A stretch of 64,000 nucleotides of DNA from Polytrichum commune (lineage: Eukaryota > Streptophyta > Polytrichopsida > Polytrichales > Polytrichaceae): positions 51,147,169-51,211,168 of the forward strand of contig OX485806.1 in assembly GCA_950295325.1 (NCBI GenBank). Reading direction: 5' to 3'. The notes under the pieces are model-generated. The model was not told the origin of the DNA and searched no databases. It saw only the letters and a program-made list of their open reading frames with translations. Made by a program: the position numbers and the translations under genes. Below, piece by piece: positions 1 to 13,100 of this stretch. Numbering within the stretch: the first letter of the stretch is position 1; each line of letters starts with the position of its first letter.

Positions 1-2260
1 TCTTTTTGTTATTAACACATGTATTCCTCTCTTGTTGTAGCTTTAGAGTTTGAAATCCCCTTGTGAGCCTGAAAAAGGTGCTCACATATTAATTAAACCT
101 AATGCAAGCGTTGGGAAGTGTAAAGGCAAGCCCGGGAGGTGAACCTCACCCTTGAGAAGAGAGAAAATGAGATAAATTAAAATAAAAAGGTAAATGCAAT
201 TGCTATGTGCAAAAGAGTGGAAGTTAAGAAGGAGAAAAATAATTTTGCGGGCGGCCCGAGGATGTTGGGCAGTGCGACAAAAAAGGAAGAAGTTGGAGGG
301 GTCTCGGGAAGTAGGAGGGAGAGGGCTTAGTTAGCAGCAGGGAGGAAGAGAGACCGGATAGGAGGCGGAAGCCCTGCCGAAATGGAGAGGAGTGGCGTTG
401 AGAGGCGGAGGAGAGGACATGTGCTAGGGGAGGCGTGGATCAAGTGCAAAGGAGGGAGGCAAGTCGCCCAAGTCTCTGACGATGCAACCAGACCAGGTGA
501 ATGACAAGAGAGGGAGAAGGGAAGAGAGAAACGTCGACTGGGTGAGCATTGTCAACAACATTCTTGCGGAAGAGTCCACAAACCACTCACAATGCAATGG
601 GTCCTAGGACGGAAGAGCGACATGGTGTCGCCTAGCATCTCTAGCAATTCAAGCCTGCGGCGTGGGAACAAAGCCTCCACTCCTGGCCATGGCCATTTGA
701 AGGAGGTATGAAGTTGTCGTAAGCGTTCCAAGGGTCTGATCATCGGTCACGATGCTCCTGTGAGGAGCAAGAGAAGTGCGAGACCAATGTGTGAAGGATC
801 AAGCGCGAGGGGAGAGGAGGCAAAAACAACTAACATTGTGAGCCCGACAAGACAACAGGGAAGAGATAATCAAGATTAGGGATACGACTAGGAGTTTTAG
901 GAGGCTGGCAAGCTTGATGTTGCCTCGATTGCTGAGAGTACGTGAACTTGCGCCGTGGTCCTAAGAGGGAGTGGAAGCGAGGTATGTATGCATGTTGTTC
1001 GGCACGGTTTTTGGAAGGTCGAGCCTACATGGCAAGGTTGCGGGCTGGGAGGTGGATCGAGTTGATGATGATTGAGGAGTGAAAACACAAGATAGATGAC
1101 GAGGGGAGTGACGTAGCTCTCTAGGGACCCTGCTGGGGTGGAGCATTTCTAGGCCGCCACCGCATGATAGCGGCCACACACACTTCCAATTTTTTCGGCA
1201 CCACAACTCTTGAACGATGGGTTCATTTTCTTTTGTCAGCTCTCAATCCTATATCGACCTTGTTTTTGATTTGGGGAGTGGGATTCGGGTGAGGCTTGCA
1301 ACAGGGATCTAGTTGCAGACGCGGCACTGGCTCAGATTCCCTCATGGAATCATCAGAGTATTTGACGTCTTGCCTCAACTCTTCATCCTCCCTAGAAGTT
1401 TGCCTGGCCGGCACCTCCCCCATTCTCGCCTCTTTCTAGGACCTGAAGTCATTGCCAAATTTTGGACGTGGAGGCTTTGGTAAATTCTTCCCAATTTAGC
1501 AATCAAGTGGCGTAGGATCTTCATCCTCACCAAGGCATCCTAACTCGGAGTCCCAACCAGTATGGCACGAGGACTGCAGTGGGATTAGGGCGGTAAGCAT
1601 TCATTCTTGTCAAGTTGCAGCTAGAGGGTTGGGAGTTCACATCAACTCTAGATGGCACCCTTCTGTTACTAAATTTTGGCGGACCTCCTCAGTCAATGGG
1701 GGGCCACTAGATCGCAGGGAAGAAGGATGCATTCCCAACCTCTTTCTCTCTCTGTTCATCGGGTGCTTACTTGCGAAGATCATCAGTGTGTTGAGGCGGG
1801 TAGGGAGGAGACTGCAGCTCCTTGTGGCTCGAGCCGAATTCAATTATAGCAAGAAGGCAGAGGGAATTCAGGAGTTGGGTTGGAAGCTCACCTCCATGTC
1901 TGTTGATTCGCTTAACAAAGGGACGGCATGGACGGAGGTGCCAAGAATGGGGGATCAAGACGAGCTTGTTGTAGCGGAAGGCTTTTGGTAGGAATTGGAC
2001 CGAATCCTCCACTTGTGGAGGAAGGTGGAATTAGGCTAGGATGTGGTTAGGACTTAATTGGTTCAATTGTGTTGACATTGTTTGGTGGCCAAGCATTTTT
2101 GGGTGCTTGCATTACTTAATTAAAGGGTTTTATATACACCACTTCTCTCTCAATTAAATGGAACAAGGGTGCCTATGCGAATGCTAACTTAGTTCATGTG
2201 GACAAGGAGTCCCCACCCGGACTAGGACGCACTTAGGGTGGTGGATGATTCTTGCTTACA
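1..2260. repeat. Non-coding interspersed repeat, family A copy 1
   Basis: Purine-rich, fairly GC-rich DNA with only short ORFs on either strand and no recognisable domain. Stretches near 230-420 (GGGCAGTGCGACAAAAAAGG, then GGGGTCTCGGGA) resemble 41030-41200, and 2190-2260 (CACCCGGACTAGGA, then GGATGATTCTTGC) resembles 43990-44065, in the same order. I therefore read this as one diverged copy of a repeat whose other copy lies at about 40.9-44.1 kb. The left end runs off the window. Its class is unknown; it could be the interior of a non-autonomous LTR element. Confidence 0.45.
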
Positions 2261-3420
2261 CACCTGATTGGATGTTGTTCTTGGGGCAAGGAGGGGAAGT
2301 GGGGGTGAGGAAATTTGTTCAAATTTGAGAAAACAACAACAACAATGAATACTTGCAACAAGAGGAAAATGAAAGTGGAGTTGAACGGAACCCTAGTCTG
2401 GTAGATTATTGGACATGAAATCAAGCCATTTTGTAGATCATGATTGACTACTGACATTTGGCATGCCACATGTGCTAGATGCCTAGTTATTTGAGTTTCC
2501 TCCAATTTTATTGAGGTGAAAAAAATGTCGCAAAAGCCAATATTGGACCAGTACAAGGTAGATGGTTTTGAATGGTTATTTTTTTGACGTTTTCCTATGA
2601 TATGAAACATTCAATGAAGGTGAGATGGTTAGCAAATCCAAATCAAGGATGTAGATTTTTTCCTCATGATATTTAAAGCTATTCAAAATGAACATTCTTG
2701 TGCTCATTAAGTGGTCATATAGGTCTTATGATTAAGATATTGGTTATTGAATTTTAAATAGTTACCATATTTTGAGTATGTAGTTCAATCTATATCTACA
2801 CAAAAGAAATTGGAATGTGTTTTTGGAGCCACGTTAAACCACATATCAGTCAAATTTAAGTATATGATTATAGATAAATAACCTAATTAGGCACATCTAC
2901 CTTATAGGTGAGTACATGGTAAGAATAATCAACAATTTAAAGATTGGTTTACCAATTAACTTTCATTCAATCAACATTGATTTTATAAAAAAATATTGTT
3001 ATTATGTTTTGCGGGTCACTACCAATTGTTCTCATGTAAAGTGGATATTCTTACAACATAAAAGTTTAATCATCAAATAACATGCATTGAGAGTTGTTGA
3101 TATGCACTCAATGTCAAGTCAATTAATAAAATTGTGTATTCAATGAAATCCATTGTTGACATGTGGATGGGGTATTTTTTCATTTTCTATGAATTGGATA
3201 TTGATTCCATGTGCATTGAGACAACATATAATAAATGTCGTTTTTATTATGTAAAGGCAAAATTGAGCAACAAAAATATTGTTTCAACATGGAATAGATG
3301 TGGACCCCATTAAGGGGCAACACCCATCTATTATCCCAATTGTGGGCACAAGTGAAAACCTAATCCCACATGATTTTGACCAGTGGCACTCTTAAATCTT
3401 AGTGTTGAAGGTAGACCATT
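2261..3420. other. AT-rich stretch, no gene seen
   Basis: Stops are frequent in all frames. A 125-codon minus ORF at 2233-2610 has no recognisable motif and looks like chance. The stretch may include the outer part of the 5' LTR of the following copia element, whose left edge I could not fix. Confidence 0.4.
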
Positions 3421-3722
3421 AGGTTGTTCATTATCACGAAATTGTAAATACTGAAGGTATAAGAATGAATAAGGTTTGAATAAACCCATACGGTTTGTAG
3501 AAAGTGAGAGTTGAGATATCCCATATGCATTATATGAACCAAGTAGGAAAATTGCAATAAAATGCAAAACAAAGGTGGAGGTGACCCTCTCACTTCAAAC
3601 ATTGTTCATATGTTTTTGTGTATGTGTATTTGTTTATGCAATCTGATCCCTAGTTCTATTGTGCTTCAATAGTTTATGAGCCCACTCACGCAAGTTCTAC
3701 AACTAAAGATTTGATTGCTAGT

Positions 3723-3733
3723 TGGTTTCAGAG
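3723..3733 (+). promoter_or_regulatory. Primer-binding-site-like sequence
   Basis: TGGTTTCAGAG, in the context GTTGGTTTCAGAGTGG, differs by one base from TGGTATCAGAG, the complement of the 3' end of initiator tRNA-Met used to prime most plant copia elements. It lies just inside the left LTR, where a primer site is expected. Confidence 0.55.
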
Positions 3734-3829
3734 TGGATCCAAAGAGGTTTTAGAGCTTGGAGGTGTGTTTGGGGTACTTCATGTTGGAGGTACATTGGTG
3801 CACATTTGGAACATTGATTGGTATTTAGA

Positions 3830-4026
3830 GGATTGGAGACTAGAGCATTGGAAGTGTGCAAATGCATATTTGAAGGTTGTGTGTGGTGATTTGAGTGTTT
3901 GTAATGCTTGAATGCATATTTGATGCAATTGAGTGGTGATTTGAATTGGTTGAGTGCATTTGTGCGTATTTGAGTGTATTTAAGGTCATTGGAGTTGAAG
4001 AGGACCTAATTGAGTGTGATGAGTAC
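3830..4026 (+). repeat. Leader repeats of the copia element, first block
   Basis: Degenerate units of roughly 70-80 bp built on GCATATTTGAGGGTATT...GGTCATTTGAGTTGAAGAGGACCTAATTTGAG...TTGAGTGCAA. The block is cut at 4026 by the nested insertion and resumes at 6369. No coding potential is seen. Confidence 0.6.
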
Positions 4027-4215
4027 TGTGATGACAAATTTTAGTTTACCTTTTTTGCAAATCAGATTTCAGTGTAAAAAGGGTTAAATTCGGTATTAGA
4101 ATCCTAAAACATTGTCAATGTAAATAGGCTATAGTCTTCAGATTCCGAAAAGCACAACTTTCAAGGCTATAGTCTGATATGAATGGATGGAAGGTGGGGA
4201 GGACTCCTCACAGAG

Positions 4216-4224
4216 TATAAAGGG
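4216..4224 (+). promoter_or_regulatory. TATA box in the solo LTR
   Basis: TATAAAGGG lies about 190 bp inside the TG end of the inserted LTR, followed by purine-rich sequence, as in the U3/R region of plant LTRs. Confidence 0.4.
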
Positions 4225-4850
4225 AGGAGGAGGAGAGATAGAAATCAGTTATCTCTGGGAGAGAGATTGAACTCCATAGTCATTCAGAACTTTTGTAAAA
4301 TTCTGTAATTGAATACACTTCTGATGTGCATGGCAATTGTCTTTTGGATGTTATTGGTTATCAATACTAATGTAATCCCTTTCCAGGTGTGAGTCCTGGA
4401 TTGTGATAGTTTGAAAGATTTATCTTGACCTTTTGTTGTGTCTATTGGATATCATTTGCACGTTCGGGCAATAGTCTTGATATTGGGATGGAAGACTAAT
4501 TCTAAGTGAGTGTCAGGGCTATAGTCTGAGATTGTGTATCACTACTATCGTGTAAACTAAGATCGTTAAACACAACAGATTGAGTGTCGTTGTCAACATC
4601 AATTAGCAAAATAAAATAGCAAACTAAAATGCTAAACAACCACCTCTTCAAGATGAGGGTTTCTCTCTCCAAGCTTAAGAAACTAAAATGTCTTCTTACA
4701 AAGCTTAAGAAACTCTGAAATTCATACACAAGAGTCAAGCTATCTCTCACTCCATGAAGGAAGAATCCAAGAGTGCAAGTGGTGGAGAAAGAATGCAAAG
4801 GCTTTACTCATAATCTACTACACCATAGCCATGAGAAAGCAACAATAAGC

Positions 4851-4864
4851 TCTCTCTCTCTCTC
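4851..4864. repeat. (TC)7 microsatellite
   Basis: Seven TC dinucleotides in a row within the nested insertion. Confidence 0.9.
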
Positions 4865-6368
4865 AAAACACACTCACAAGACTTGACTTGACAACAATGG
4901 CAAGTCAAGAGGCCTTCCTCTCCATACAACCCCAATCCTATGTGGAGTTCATCCATGGAGTGGATGAACAACTAACTAGGACTCCCAATGGAGTCCGTTA
5001 CTCATCCCAACACACATGGACTCCTAATGGGGTCCATTTACTCCTAAATTGACGTAACTTAGCCCCCGATGTCACCTCACGTGACAGTACCCTTTGTAGA
5101 GATTGCAAAGTGAAGGAATTATTTTTGTAGGAACTGTTTTTACTTTGCTACAGTAATGACAGTCCATAGCCATGTGCAGTAAGTGTAAGTGATTACAAGA
5201 CAAATTGAAATGACATAATTGCATGATACAATTACCTAATCATGCTATATTCTGAGTTATCATTATACAATGATTTAGAGGAATTGAACATGGCAAGGCA
5301 ATTGTCTGTATTTATTTGATACTATCATCTCTAATAATATGTCAAGACTATGGCCTGGGTAATTAATCTCTCATAGAAAGAGATAATGAGATTTCATATT
5401 TGATCACTTTGAGTGAAGTCTATAGTCTTTGTGATTGATAAGTGAATTTCCCTGAGAGATAGGAGAAATCATAAGGCAAGGCTATAGTCTTTGTAATGAA
5501 GAGGAACTTTGAGAGAGGATTGTCAATATGTAAATGAGTGTAATCCTGGGATACCAACGATGCTGAAGTAAGTGTGGAAGATCATTAAAGGAATTGATGA
5601 CAAGATCTAATATGAGAATTGAGTGAATTCAATGAATTTACTTAAGCACCAGTGATGGTGTTTGTGATCTTAATCATAATGGAACTCAATATCTTAGGAA
5701 GGCAATAGTCATGCTGGGAGATGAATGGTCCTAGTGAAAAGACTATAGCCTTGAACAGTTGCTCTGGAGGAAGGCCGAAAGGACAACACAGTCACTGGCT
5801 GGACGTTTCCCATTCCAGAGGATGGTAACTCTAACCTTTTTTGGATCCATAACTTGGTAATAATCGAATTTATGTAATTCCAGTCTATGGCCTTATTGCA
5901 ATTGCGATTCCTAATGAACTAAGAATCCATTGAAGACTATAACCAGATGTGAATTATGCTAATGTGGAACTAAAGACTATAGCAAAGATCAAAGTGCCCT
6001 TGGCTTTGACAAATAAGACTCAATGATGTTACTCTTGAAAAGACTATAGTCAATGGTTGTGCCTATGTTTGTGCACCGCACTTGGTCCAAATAAAATGAA
6101 CTCATTGCTAGACAATTGCCAGGGAATTTAAAGTGAGGTGAGAGATTGTCACTTTTGCATGTACTGGAACGGAGTGATATTTTAGATGTTTTTATCCCTT
6201 GCCCATAAATTAATTGTCATACCGAAGTTAAAATGAAGTGTTGTACCCTTGTGTTTTCCCTAACAAAACCTTATCTAAGACACCTAGATGATATAAGAAT
6301 CACCTTTTAAGTCTTCCCTAATTTGTTCCCTGGTTTTGTTTCTAATCCAAAAAGCTAACTACAAGTAC

Positions 6369-7330
6369 AATTGTGCATATTTGAGGGTATTGAAGGTCAT
6401 CTAAATTGAAGAGGATTTGATTTGAGTTGTTTGAATGCAACTATGCATAGTTGAAAGTATTGAATGTCATTTAAGTTGAAGAAGACCTAATTTGAGTTGG
6501 TGGAGCGCAACGAAGCATATTTGAGGGTATCAAGGTCATTTGAAAATAAGAAGACATGATTGTAAGGTTGTTGAAATACGTTGTGCTCATTAGAATGTAC
6601 TTATGTCAGTTAAGTTGAAAAATACATGATTTGAGGTTGTTGAAAGCAATTGTACACATTTGAGGGTAATAAAATCATTTGAGTTGAATAAAACCTAATT
6701 TGAGGTTGTTAAATGCAATCATATGGTTTTGAAGGTATTAAATTCATTTGACTTTAATAGGATTTGATTTGAGGTTGTTGAGTGCAATTGTACACATTTA
6801 AGGGCATTAAAACTAATTGAATTGTAGAAGGCCTGATTTGATTTATTAAGGAGTGCAAATATGCATTTCAATTACAGAGAGCTTGATTTGAATGATTTGA
6901 GGGGGGAAATGTATGTTTGAATTGAGAGGGACATACTTTGAGTAGTTGAAGGTGCAACTGCACATTATAGTTGAAAAAATTACTAATTTGAATGTGCAAA
7001 TGCATATTTGAGAGTAGGAAGAGTCATTCCAATTCAAAAGAAATTGACTTGAATGGATGGAAGGTGCAAAGGTATTTTTGAAAGGAAGAGGGTTCATTAT
7101 AGTTCAAAATCATTTAATCTAAGTGGATTAGGTGTGCAAGGGCCATTTGACAGCAATAGGGTTTGATTCAAGTGGATTGATATGCAAAAACATATTAAAA
7201 TCCAAGAAAAACTAATTAAATTTAAGGAGGGTTGATTGAAACTTGTGAAACCATTTTGTGCATATAATTAGTACAAAGGTTTGATCTAAATGATTTGAAA
7301 TTATATTTCGAACCTTAGAGTATAATATGG
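6369..7330 (+). repeat. Leader repeats of the copia element, second block
   Basis: Continuation of the units that stop at 4026: repeated GCATATTTGAGGGTAT, GGTCATTTGAGTTGAA and GATTTGAGGTTGTTGA in order, increasingly degenerate toward 7300. No ORF of note. The array runs up to the gag start. Confidence 0.6.
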
Positions 7331-8086
7331 CATCACTTGAGGGGGATGGTACTATAATCATTGAAAAAATCAATGGAGAAAAAATTAACCTTTGGAAGTT
7401 CATTTTGGAGATGGTGTTAGCTTCCACAAACCTTTGGGCATTGTGGATAAATCCAAGGAAGCTCGACCTTCCAACTCTTATTTGAAAGTGAAAATGAATA
7501 CCAAAGAAAAAATATATATCATTGCATTCAACTTGGCAAACAATCAACTTGTGCACATAAAAAGCTGCAAAGAACTGGCGGAGGCATAGAAAACCTTTTA
7601 CAACATCTGCGAGATGTTGAGTTTGTCCAACATCTTTTTCATTGGACACAAATTCTTCATGTGCAAGATGCAAAAAAATGATGATTTGTTGGACCACATC
7701 AACAAGCTCAAAGTACATGTGGATTACCTTGCTTGCTTGGAGGTAAACCGTGAGAAATGTAAATGTTGTCATGATTTTGCTCGAGGATTTTCCACCCTTG
7801 TACAAATATATGAGCACCACCTTAGACAATGTTGGTATAAGAACCATAAATGGATTATGTAACGACACGTTTAATACATGAGAAGTCTGAGAGAAAAAAA
7901 AGGGAACGCCAAGGTGATGATGTAGCAATGATGTTGCATCAAGGCAAAAGAGGCAATCGATTTTCACGCAAAAATATCAAAACATGCTACTATTGTATCA
8001 AACCAGACCACATTGTACAATTTTGCTATAAAACAAATAACAAGAACAATGAAAATGATAACAACACCAAGAGAGTTGATGCCTAA
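7328..8086 (+). pseudogene. Copia gag remnant with CCHC zinc knuckle
   Basis: From the ATG at 7328 the reading is broken by stops and frameshifts but keeps copia gag landmarks in order: INLWKFILEMVLAS, then INLANNQLVHIKSCKELAEA (about 7528-7587), then MLSLSNIFF and DDLLDHINKLKVHVDYLACLE (7614-7745), then MDYVTTRLIHEKSERK (7850 onward). A zinc knuckle at 7985-8026 reads C-YY-C-IKPD-H-IVQF-C, the CX2CX4HX4C pattern of the nucleocapsid. In intact elements Gag forms the particle that packages the RNA. The 251-codon minus ORF over 7212-7967 is an antisense shadow of this region. Confidence 0.8.
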
Positions 8087-9830
8087 GTATTTGTAATGCA
8101 ACATGGAATCCATTTGTATAAGTAGATCATAGATTTGGGAGTAACAAAACACATGACTTTCTATAGGGTGGAATTTGATATACATGAGGTAATTGGTTTA
8201 TTCAATGTCCATTTGGATAATTACAACAATGTGGAAACTATCAAAATCAAATCCATTATAGTTAATGGTGCTAGTGAAAGGTGAAACCAAAAGGATTTGC
8301 ATCAATAATATTTTTTTGTGTGTCCAAAATTGCAAGCAAATTTTCTCTCAATGGACAAGCTTTTGTCGAAGGGTTGAAAGTGCAATTCAACCTACACAAA
8401 GGCATTGTGAGAGGAACTGATGATGAAGTTGTTGCAATAACGTTACGTGAAGGCAATTTATACTAAATGAACTTTATTAAGGTGCATGGAGCAAATGTGA
8501 CCAATTTGATGCAATTGTTGATGAAAGAAAGTGCATTAAAGTTTTGACATTGTTGGCTTGGGCATTTGAATGTGAAAAATATTCACGCATTTCAAAGCAT
8601 GATGAGTGGCATAAATCTTGGAAAAATCTTTATCTCATATCTAAGTTGATTTGTAAAACATGCATTGAGGGTAACAAATATAAAAAAACGTTTATCAACT
8701 ATTGGGAGAGGCAAAAATTCAATGCTTTGAAGATTCTGCATTTGAATGTGTATTGCCCTATAATGAAAACATTTGTAGATGGTGCAAGGTATTTTGTGAA
8801 AGGTGTGAATGTACATGTTGAAGTCCAAAAAGTAGTGTTTGGAACATTTCAAGGAGTTGAAGGCCCTTGTATGGATACATTTGAAATACAAAATCAAGGT
8901 ACTTCAATCGGATAACGGTGGTGAATTCACTTTGGACAAATTCCATAATTTTTTTAATGAACATGGCATTGAGAAGCAAACATCCAGTTAATATAGGTCC
9001 CAATAAAACGGAGTGGCGGAGTGTGCAAATTGTTGTGTTGTGGAGATGGCAAAGAATTTCAGATGTTTCATGATTAAAAATTCAATAGATCATTTTGGAA
9101 ACGGTGGTAAATGCGGTTAACATACATAATCAATGTCCAACAAAACCTTGCCATCCATTACATCCAAAAATCGTGAAGCATATTGCACATATGCATTGCA
9201 TATGCGATGGTGCCCAACGTAAAGAGGAGTTAACTTAATACAAAAAACACTAAAGATTTGTTTTTTGGTTGTTGTGAAGGTACCAATGTGTATAGATTCA
9301 TGTGTATGAAAACCAACAAAATTATGAAAATAGAGATGATATAGAGATGAAAATAGAGATGATATAGGATGAATGTTGGAAATGATTTGAATTTGAAAAG
9401 GCATCCAAATGGGATAAATGAAATCCCTATGGTGGTTAGGGTGGATTAATCTTCCAAATGAACTTTGATTGATCTTAGTGTAAATATTGAGGAGTGTGAG
9501 GAGCAAGTGGAAGATATTTTAAGAACCAAGAGGACGACCAATAAGCAAAAAATGTTTAACACCTCCATTCCAACAAAATTGTAATGATGGAATGGAACCA
9601 AGTTAAGGTGTTCATGGGGAGGTACAACTTTAGAAAAACAAAGATACTCTACAAGGGAACGTCAACCGTTTGGAGAATGATGGAAAACCCACATATTGCC
9701 CCAACATGGTGAAAAAATGGGCAATGTTGCATTTTTTGGTGATTCCTTAAAGTTTTGTGAAGACATGTCATTCAAACACATGGCATTTGCTAAGGAGAGG
9801 AAAAAATCACTATCAAAGCAATGAAGTTGC
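8087..9830 (+). pseudogene. Copia protease/integrase remnant
   Basis: Degenerate pol downstream of gag. A GAG-pre-integrase-like stretch covers about 8544-8680. The integrase core follows: LHLNVYCPIMKTFVDGARYF near 8740, FGTFQGVE near 8835, and SDNGGEF at 8908-8928, which carries the second catalytic Asp. A shifted HGI...NGVAE stretch holding the Glu region follows. The 3' integrase extends to about 9560 (CEEQVEDIL near 9500), then RERQPFGE near 9655. The integrase inserts the cDNA in intact elements. After about 9830 the sequence passes to the 3' LTR, so RT and RNase H have been deleted. Confidence 0.7.
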
Positions 9831-10150
9831 AATTCTTTGACTACCTGTAAAGTGAAAAATGTTGAAAGTAAAGCATCAGATTGCTCATAGTCTCAAGATG
9901 GCTATTGTTACAGTTATGAGATTGAATAAGGTTTGAATGATTTCATATGGTTAGTGAGAAGTGGGTTTTAAGATATCCCATATGCATTGTTTGGACCAAG
10001 GAGGAAAATGCAATAAAGGACAAAGCAAAAAGCGGAAGTGACCATTTCATTCCAAACATTGTTCATATGCCTTTGCATATGTATATTTACTTTTGCAATA
10101 TGATATTTTACTCTATTATGCTTTAATACTAAGAACCAATTTATTTCTAG

Positions 10151-13100
10151 GGTTGGGTTTATTTACACAAACATGGGCTTAGGAGAGGGTTTCTTGTTGG
10201 CATGGGATTCAAAACCATTCTTTAAGGTTTGTTCCCTACGTTGGTATTGTTTCAATGTTTGTGATGCCACAACATGTCACCCTTTGACCTCTTTCATCCT
10301 ATTTTCTCACCCAACAATATTTCATGTAAACAATTGTTCCTTCGCATTCTTTCTATCCCAACACTATTTGACAAAACTCTTAAATTTGTTTGAACAAGAT
10401 TTGGAGACATATACATTTCATTTGACAATCTTAGCACTTGCACATGCATTCAATACTCAGACATGTGTTCAAACAATTAGATGCCAAAGTGCATGGTCAA
10501 TCTAACTCTACAACATTTAGTTGGACCTGCACAAATTACTCAGGAATGCAACAACCAATGACCTCTATGAACTCCAAAATTATTCTATGTTGATATCCAA
10601 GTTCAAAACATTAAACAAAAATTGTGACATCTAAGGACTGTGATGATCTTCCTTAGGATGCCAACATCCATCCTGTGGATGGTGTTATGCCATTCACCTC
10701 CAATAATATCAATTTCCACTGGAGTGTATTGCATGTTCAGTGCAATATTGACACTCATGGTGCTAAATCGTGATTTGATCTAAAAGTTGATTAATTCACT
10801 CTACACATTGATCCTAGAGAAATTATCGGTGGGAGACAAGTGATTTTTGTAGATGCTCAATCTAAGTAACAAACATAAGGAAATACTGCAAAGATGGAAG
10901 AAGAATTGCAAAATTGGAGGAGAGTTGAGGAGAGCTGCCACAATTGGAGCCAAATGAGGGGGACATAACTCCTTTCATTGACAACGCCAACAAAGGTTTG
11001 GGAACCTGCAACAAGGTTTGGAAACAACAACAAGGCTCAAGAATTGGCAACGAGAATTGGTATCGTGATTAATAGTATGCTTAGGGAGTCAACAAGAACT
11101 TTGGGAATATATATACTTTAACCATTTTTTTTGAATGAATGTGATGGATAAAATATCTATGTATGCACATAAAATAAATTCCATATACGTTATAAATTCA
11201 TGTGACCTAAAATAAGCTAAATATATTCATATATATATATATATATATATAGGGACAAAATTAGTAAAAAAATCATACACAATTAGGATTAGGTGATTTG
11301 AACGTTTAGTAATAAATGAAGGAAAAATAACAACCAATTCCAATACTTCATCAATTTTGGAGACTATATAAAAGGACCCCATTGAACACATAAAACACCT
11401 CATTCAACATGAAACGTCTCAAATTAATGTCACAAAGGCTATTGGATGCATGTTGTGAAGAACCCTCCCCCCTCCCTTAAAGATTATTATGAAGACCTTT
11501 GAGACTTGGAAACCCTTGAAGACTAAAATACTTAGGGTTTCATGGACAATTTCTGGTTTTAAGTCCTAGAAATTTACCAAAGCTTCAAGACTTAAAGAAT
11601 TACCAAAGGTTCAAGACTAGGGGACATAAAATGCTTTAAGACTTAGAGATTCACCAAGACTTTCGGCCTCAATTCTCAAAACAATTCACCGAAGGTGTTT
11701 CAACATCAAGACTTAGAAAATTATCAGACCCGCATTTAGAAATATATATGTATATAGGAAGACTTGAAATCCAAATAATAAATACTCAAGAAATGAATTC
11801 AAGTTTCCCCTTTAAAAACTCAAGTAAACGAATCAAGATTGATCAAGACTTAGAGATCATGACTTACACTAGGGTGGAAAAATATCCTATCCAGTTCGAC
11901 ACTCAAGTAGCCTTAGGCTCAAGACCTCATCACAAGGTGTACTTGGAGTAGGCAAGGGAAAATCAAATCATCACAAAAAATGGCCATCAAATGAAAAGGG
12001 GATTCAAGGTGACAACAAAATAATGTGAGGCTGCCGAGTGGGCCACATCTTCCATCCCCTCACAATATAAGTAATTGTAATGAAAGAAATTTATTAAATA
12101 ATGAAGGATTATGTCCTTCATTATGATCAATGACATGTGAGAGAATGTGAGGGATAATGACAAAATGAGTTTTGCAATTAAGGTTACGATAATTAGATTT
12201 TTGACTAGCTTATACAAGGGATGGACCTATTTACACCATATTTATGTGAAAAATTTGTGATTTGAAAAATTCAAATCTATTTCACTTTAAGACACTTAAC
12301 CATGATATTAAGATTTATAAGAACACAATCTTGTATTTATTTCAATATCTTACTGTGAACTATGAACCCGTTTAGATTTTGAAGTATAACTCAAAAACTC
12401 CATGCATTTAGAATATGAGAAATGAAACCCTATTATGGTCATGTAAAGGTATTTTTTGAAACCCAAAGGAGTTCATAGTTCACTTGGAAAATGACATCTT
12501 TACTCATTCTTAGAGTTAGGGATTTCACCCCCATCATTTATGATGCAATCCATGATTTGGTACGATTCAAGATAAGGTTTGTAGTTTAAATATCTAAGGT
12601 ATGATATTTATGCAACTGGTTATGCAATGGGTTACACCGTTTAAGGTTGAGAGATCCTCTTGACCTCAGAAAAAACCACAACATTTTCTTGAGGGATATT
12701 CATGAGAAACTTTATCAAATTTCGAAGCTCACTAATGGTAATAAATGATGCAGTTGACATCATTACTTGTTTCTAGTAGAATTCCTTCAAACATGGCAGA
12801 TTAGAGGGCGTATGGCACTCTAAATTCTAGCATGAAATTCACCTCCTTGAACATGTCTCCCATGTGCCCAAAAACCCTGCTATGTTGAGTTTATGTGATC
12901 CTAACAAATAGATGTGTTCACTATGTCCAAACATTTACATGACTTATAGACAAAGGATTTTAGTTTTCTTGGAAAATGAAGTGGTCATCATGGTAATCTA
13001 AGAACAAAAAACCAAAAATGTAGTGAAAGAAGTTATTGCTTAACTTGGCAAATATCATGCCCAAAATCTCACACTCTCGCAAATGGTAAAAAGGTGTTGA

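Larger units (their letters stand above)
4027..6363. mobile_element. Nested LTR-type insertion, probably a solo LTR
   Basis: The copia leader repeat is interrupted by 2337 bp that begin TGTGATGAC, end CTAACTACA and are flanked by the same 5 bp, AGTAC (4022-4026 and 6364-6368). TG...CA ends with a 5-bp duplication are the signature of LTR-element integration. No second internal terminal copy, primer site or coding domain was found, which favours a long solo LTR. TATAAAGGG at 4216 could be its promoter. A short motif (CTATAGTC, often AAGACTATAGTC or GGCTATAGTCT) recurs many times. The 4560-5110 part looks different in composition and may be a further insertion. Confidence 0.7.
3430..10150 (+). 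mobile_element. Degenerate Ty1/copia LTR retrotransposon with a nested insertion
   Basis: Two direct repeats flank the element: about 3465-3680 and about 9915-10135. Both carry AATAAGGTTTGAAT, AGATATCCCATATGCATT and CAAACATTGTTCATATG in the same order, so they are read as diverged LTR portions. A tRNA-iMet-like primer site follows the left one. Inside are a long leader with short repeats, copia gag, a zinc knuckle and integrase. Recognisable pol stops near 9830, and the reverse transcriptase and RNase H region expected before the 3' LTR is missing. All frames carry stops and shifts, so the copy is dead. Exact LTR ends and target duplication were not found. Confidence 0.75.

Noticed and set aside
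2233-2610. 125-codon minus ORF
   Set aside because: No motif, AT-rich, and no supporting splice or neighbour context.
7212-7967. 251-codon minus ORF, one of the longest in the window
   Set aside because: It is antisense to the copia gag remnant, whose plus-strand motifs and zinc knuckle are clear. Its translation has no family motif.
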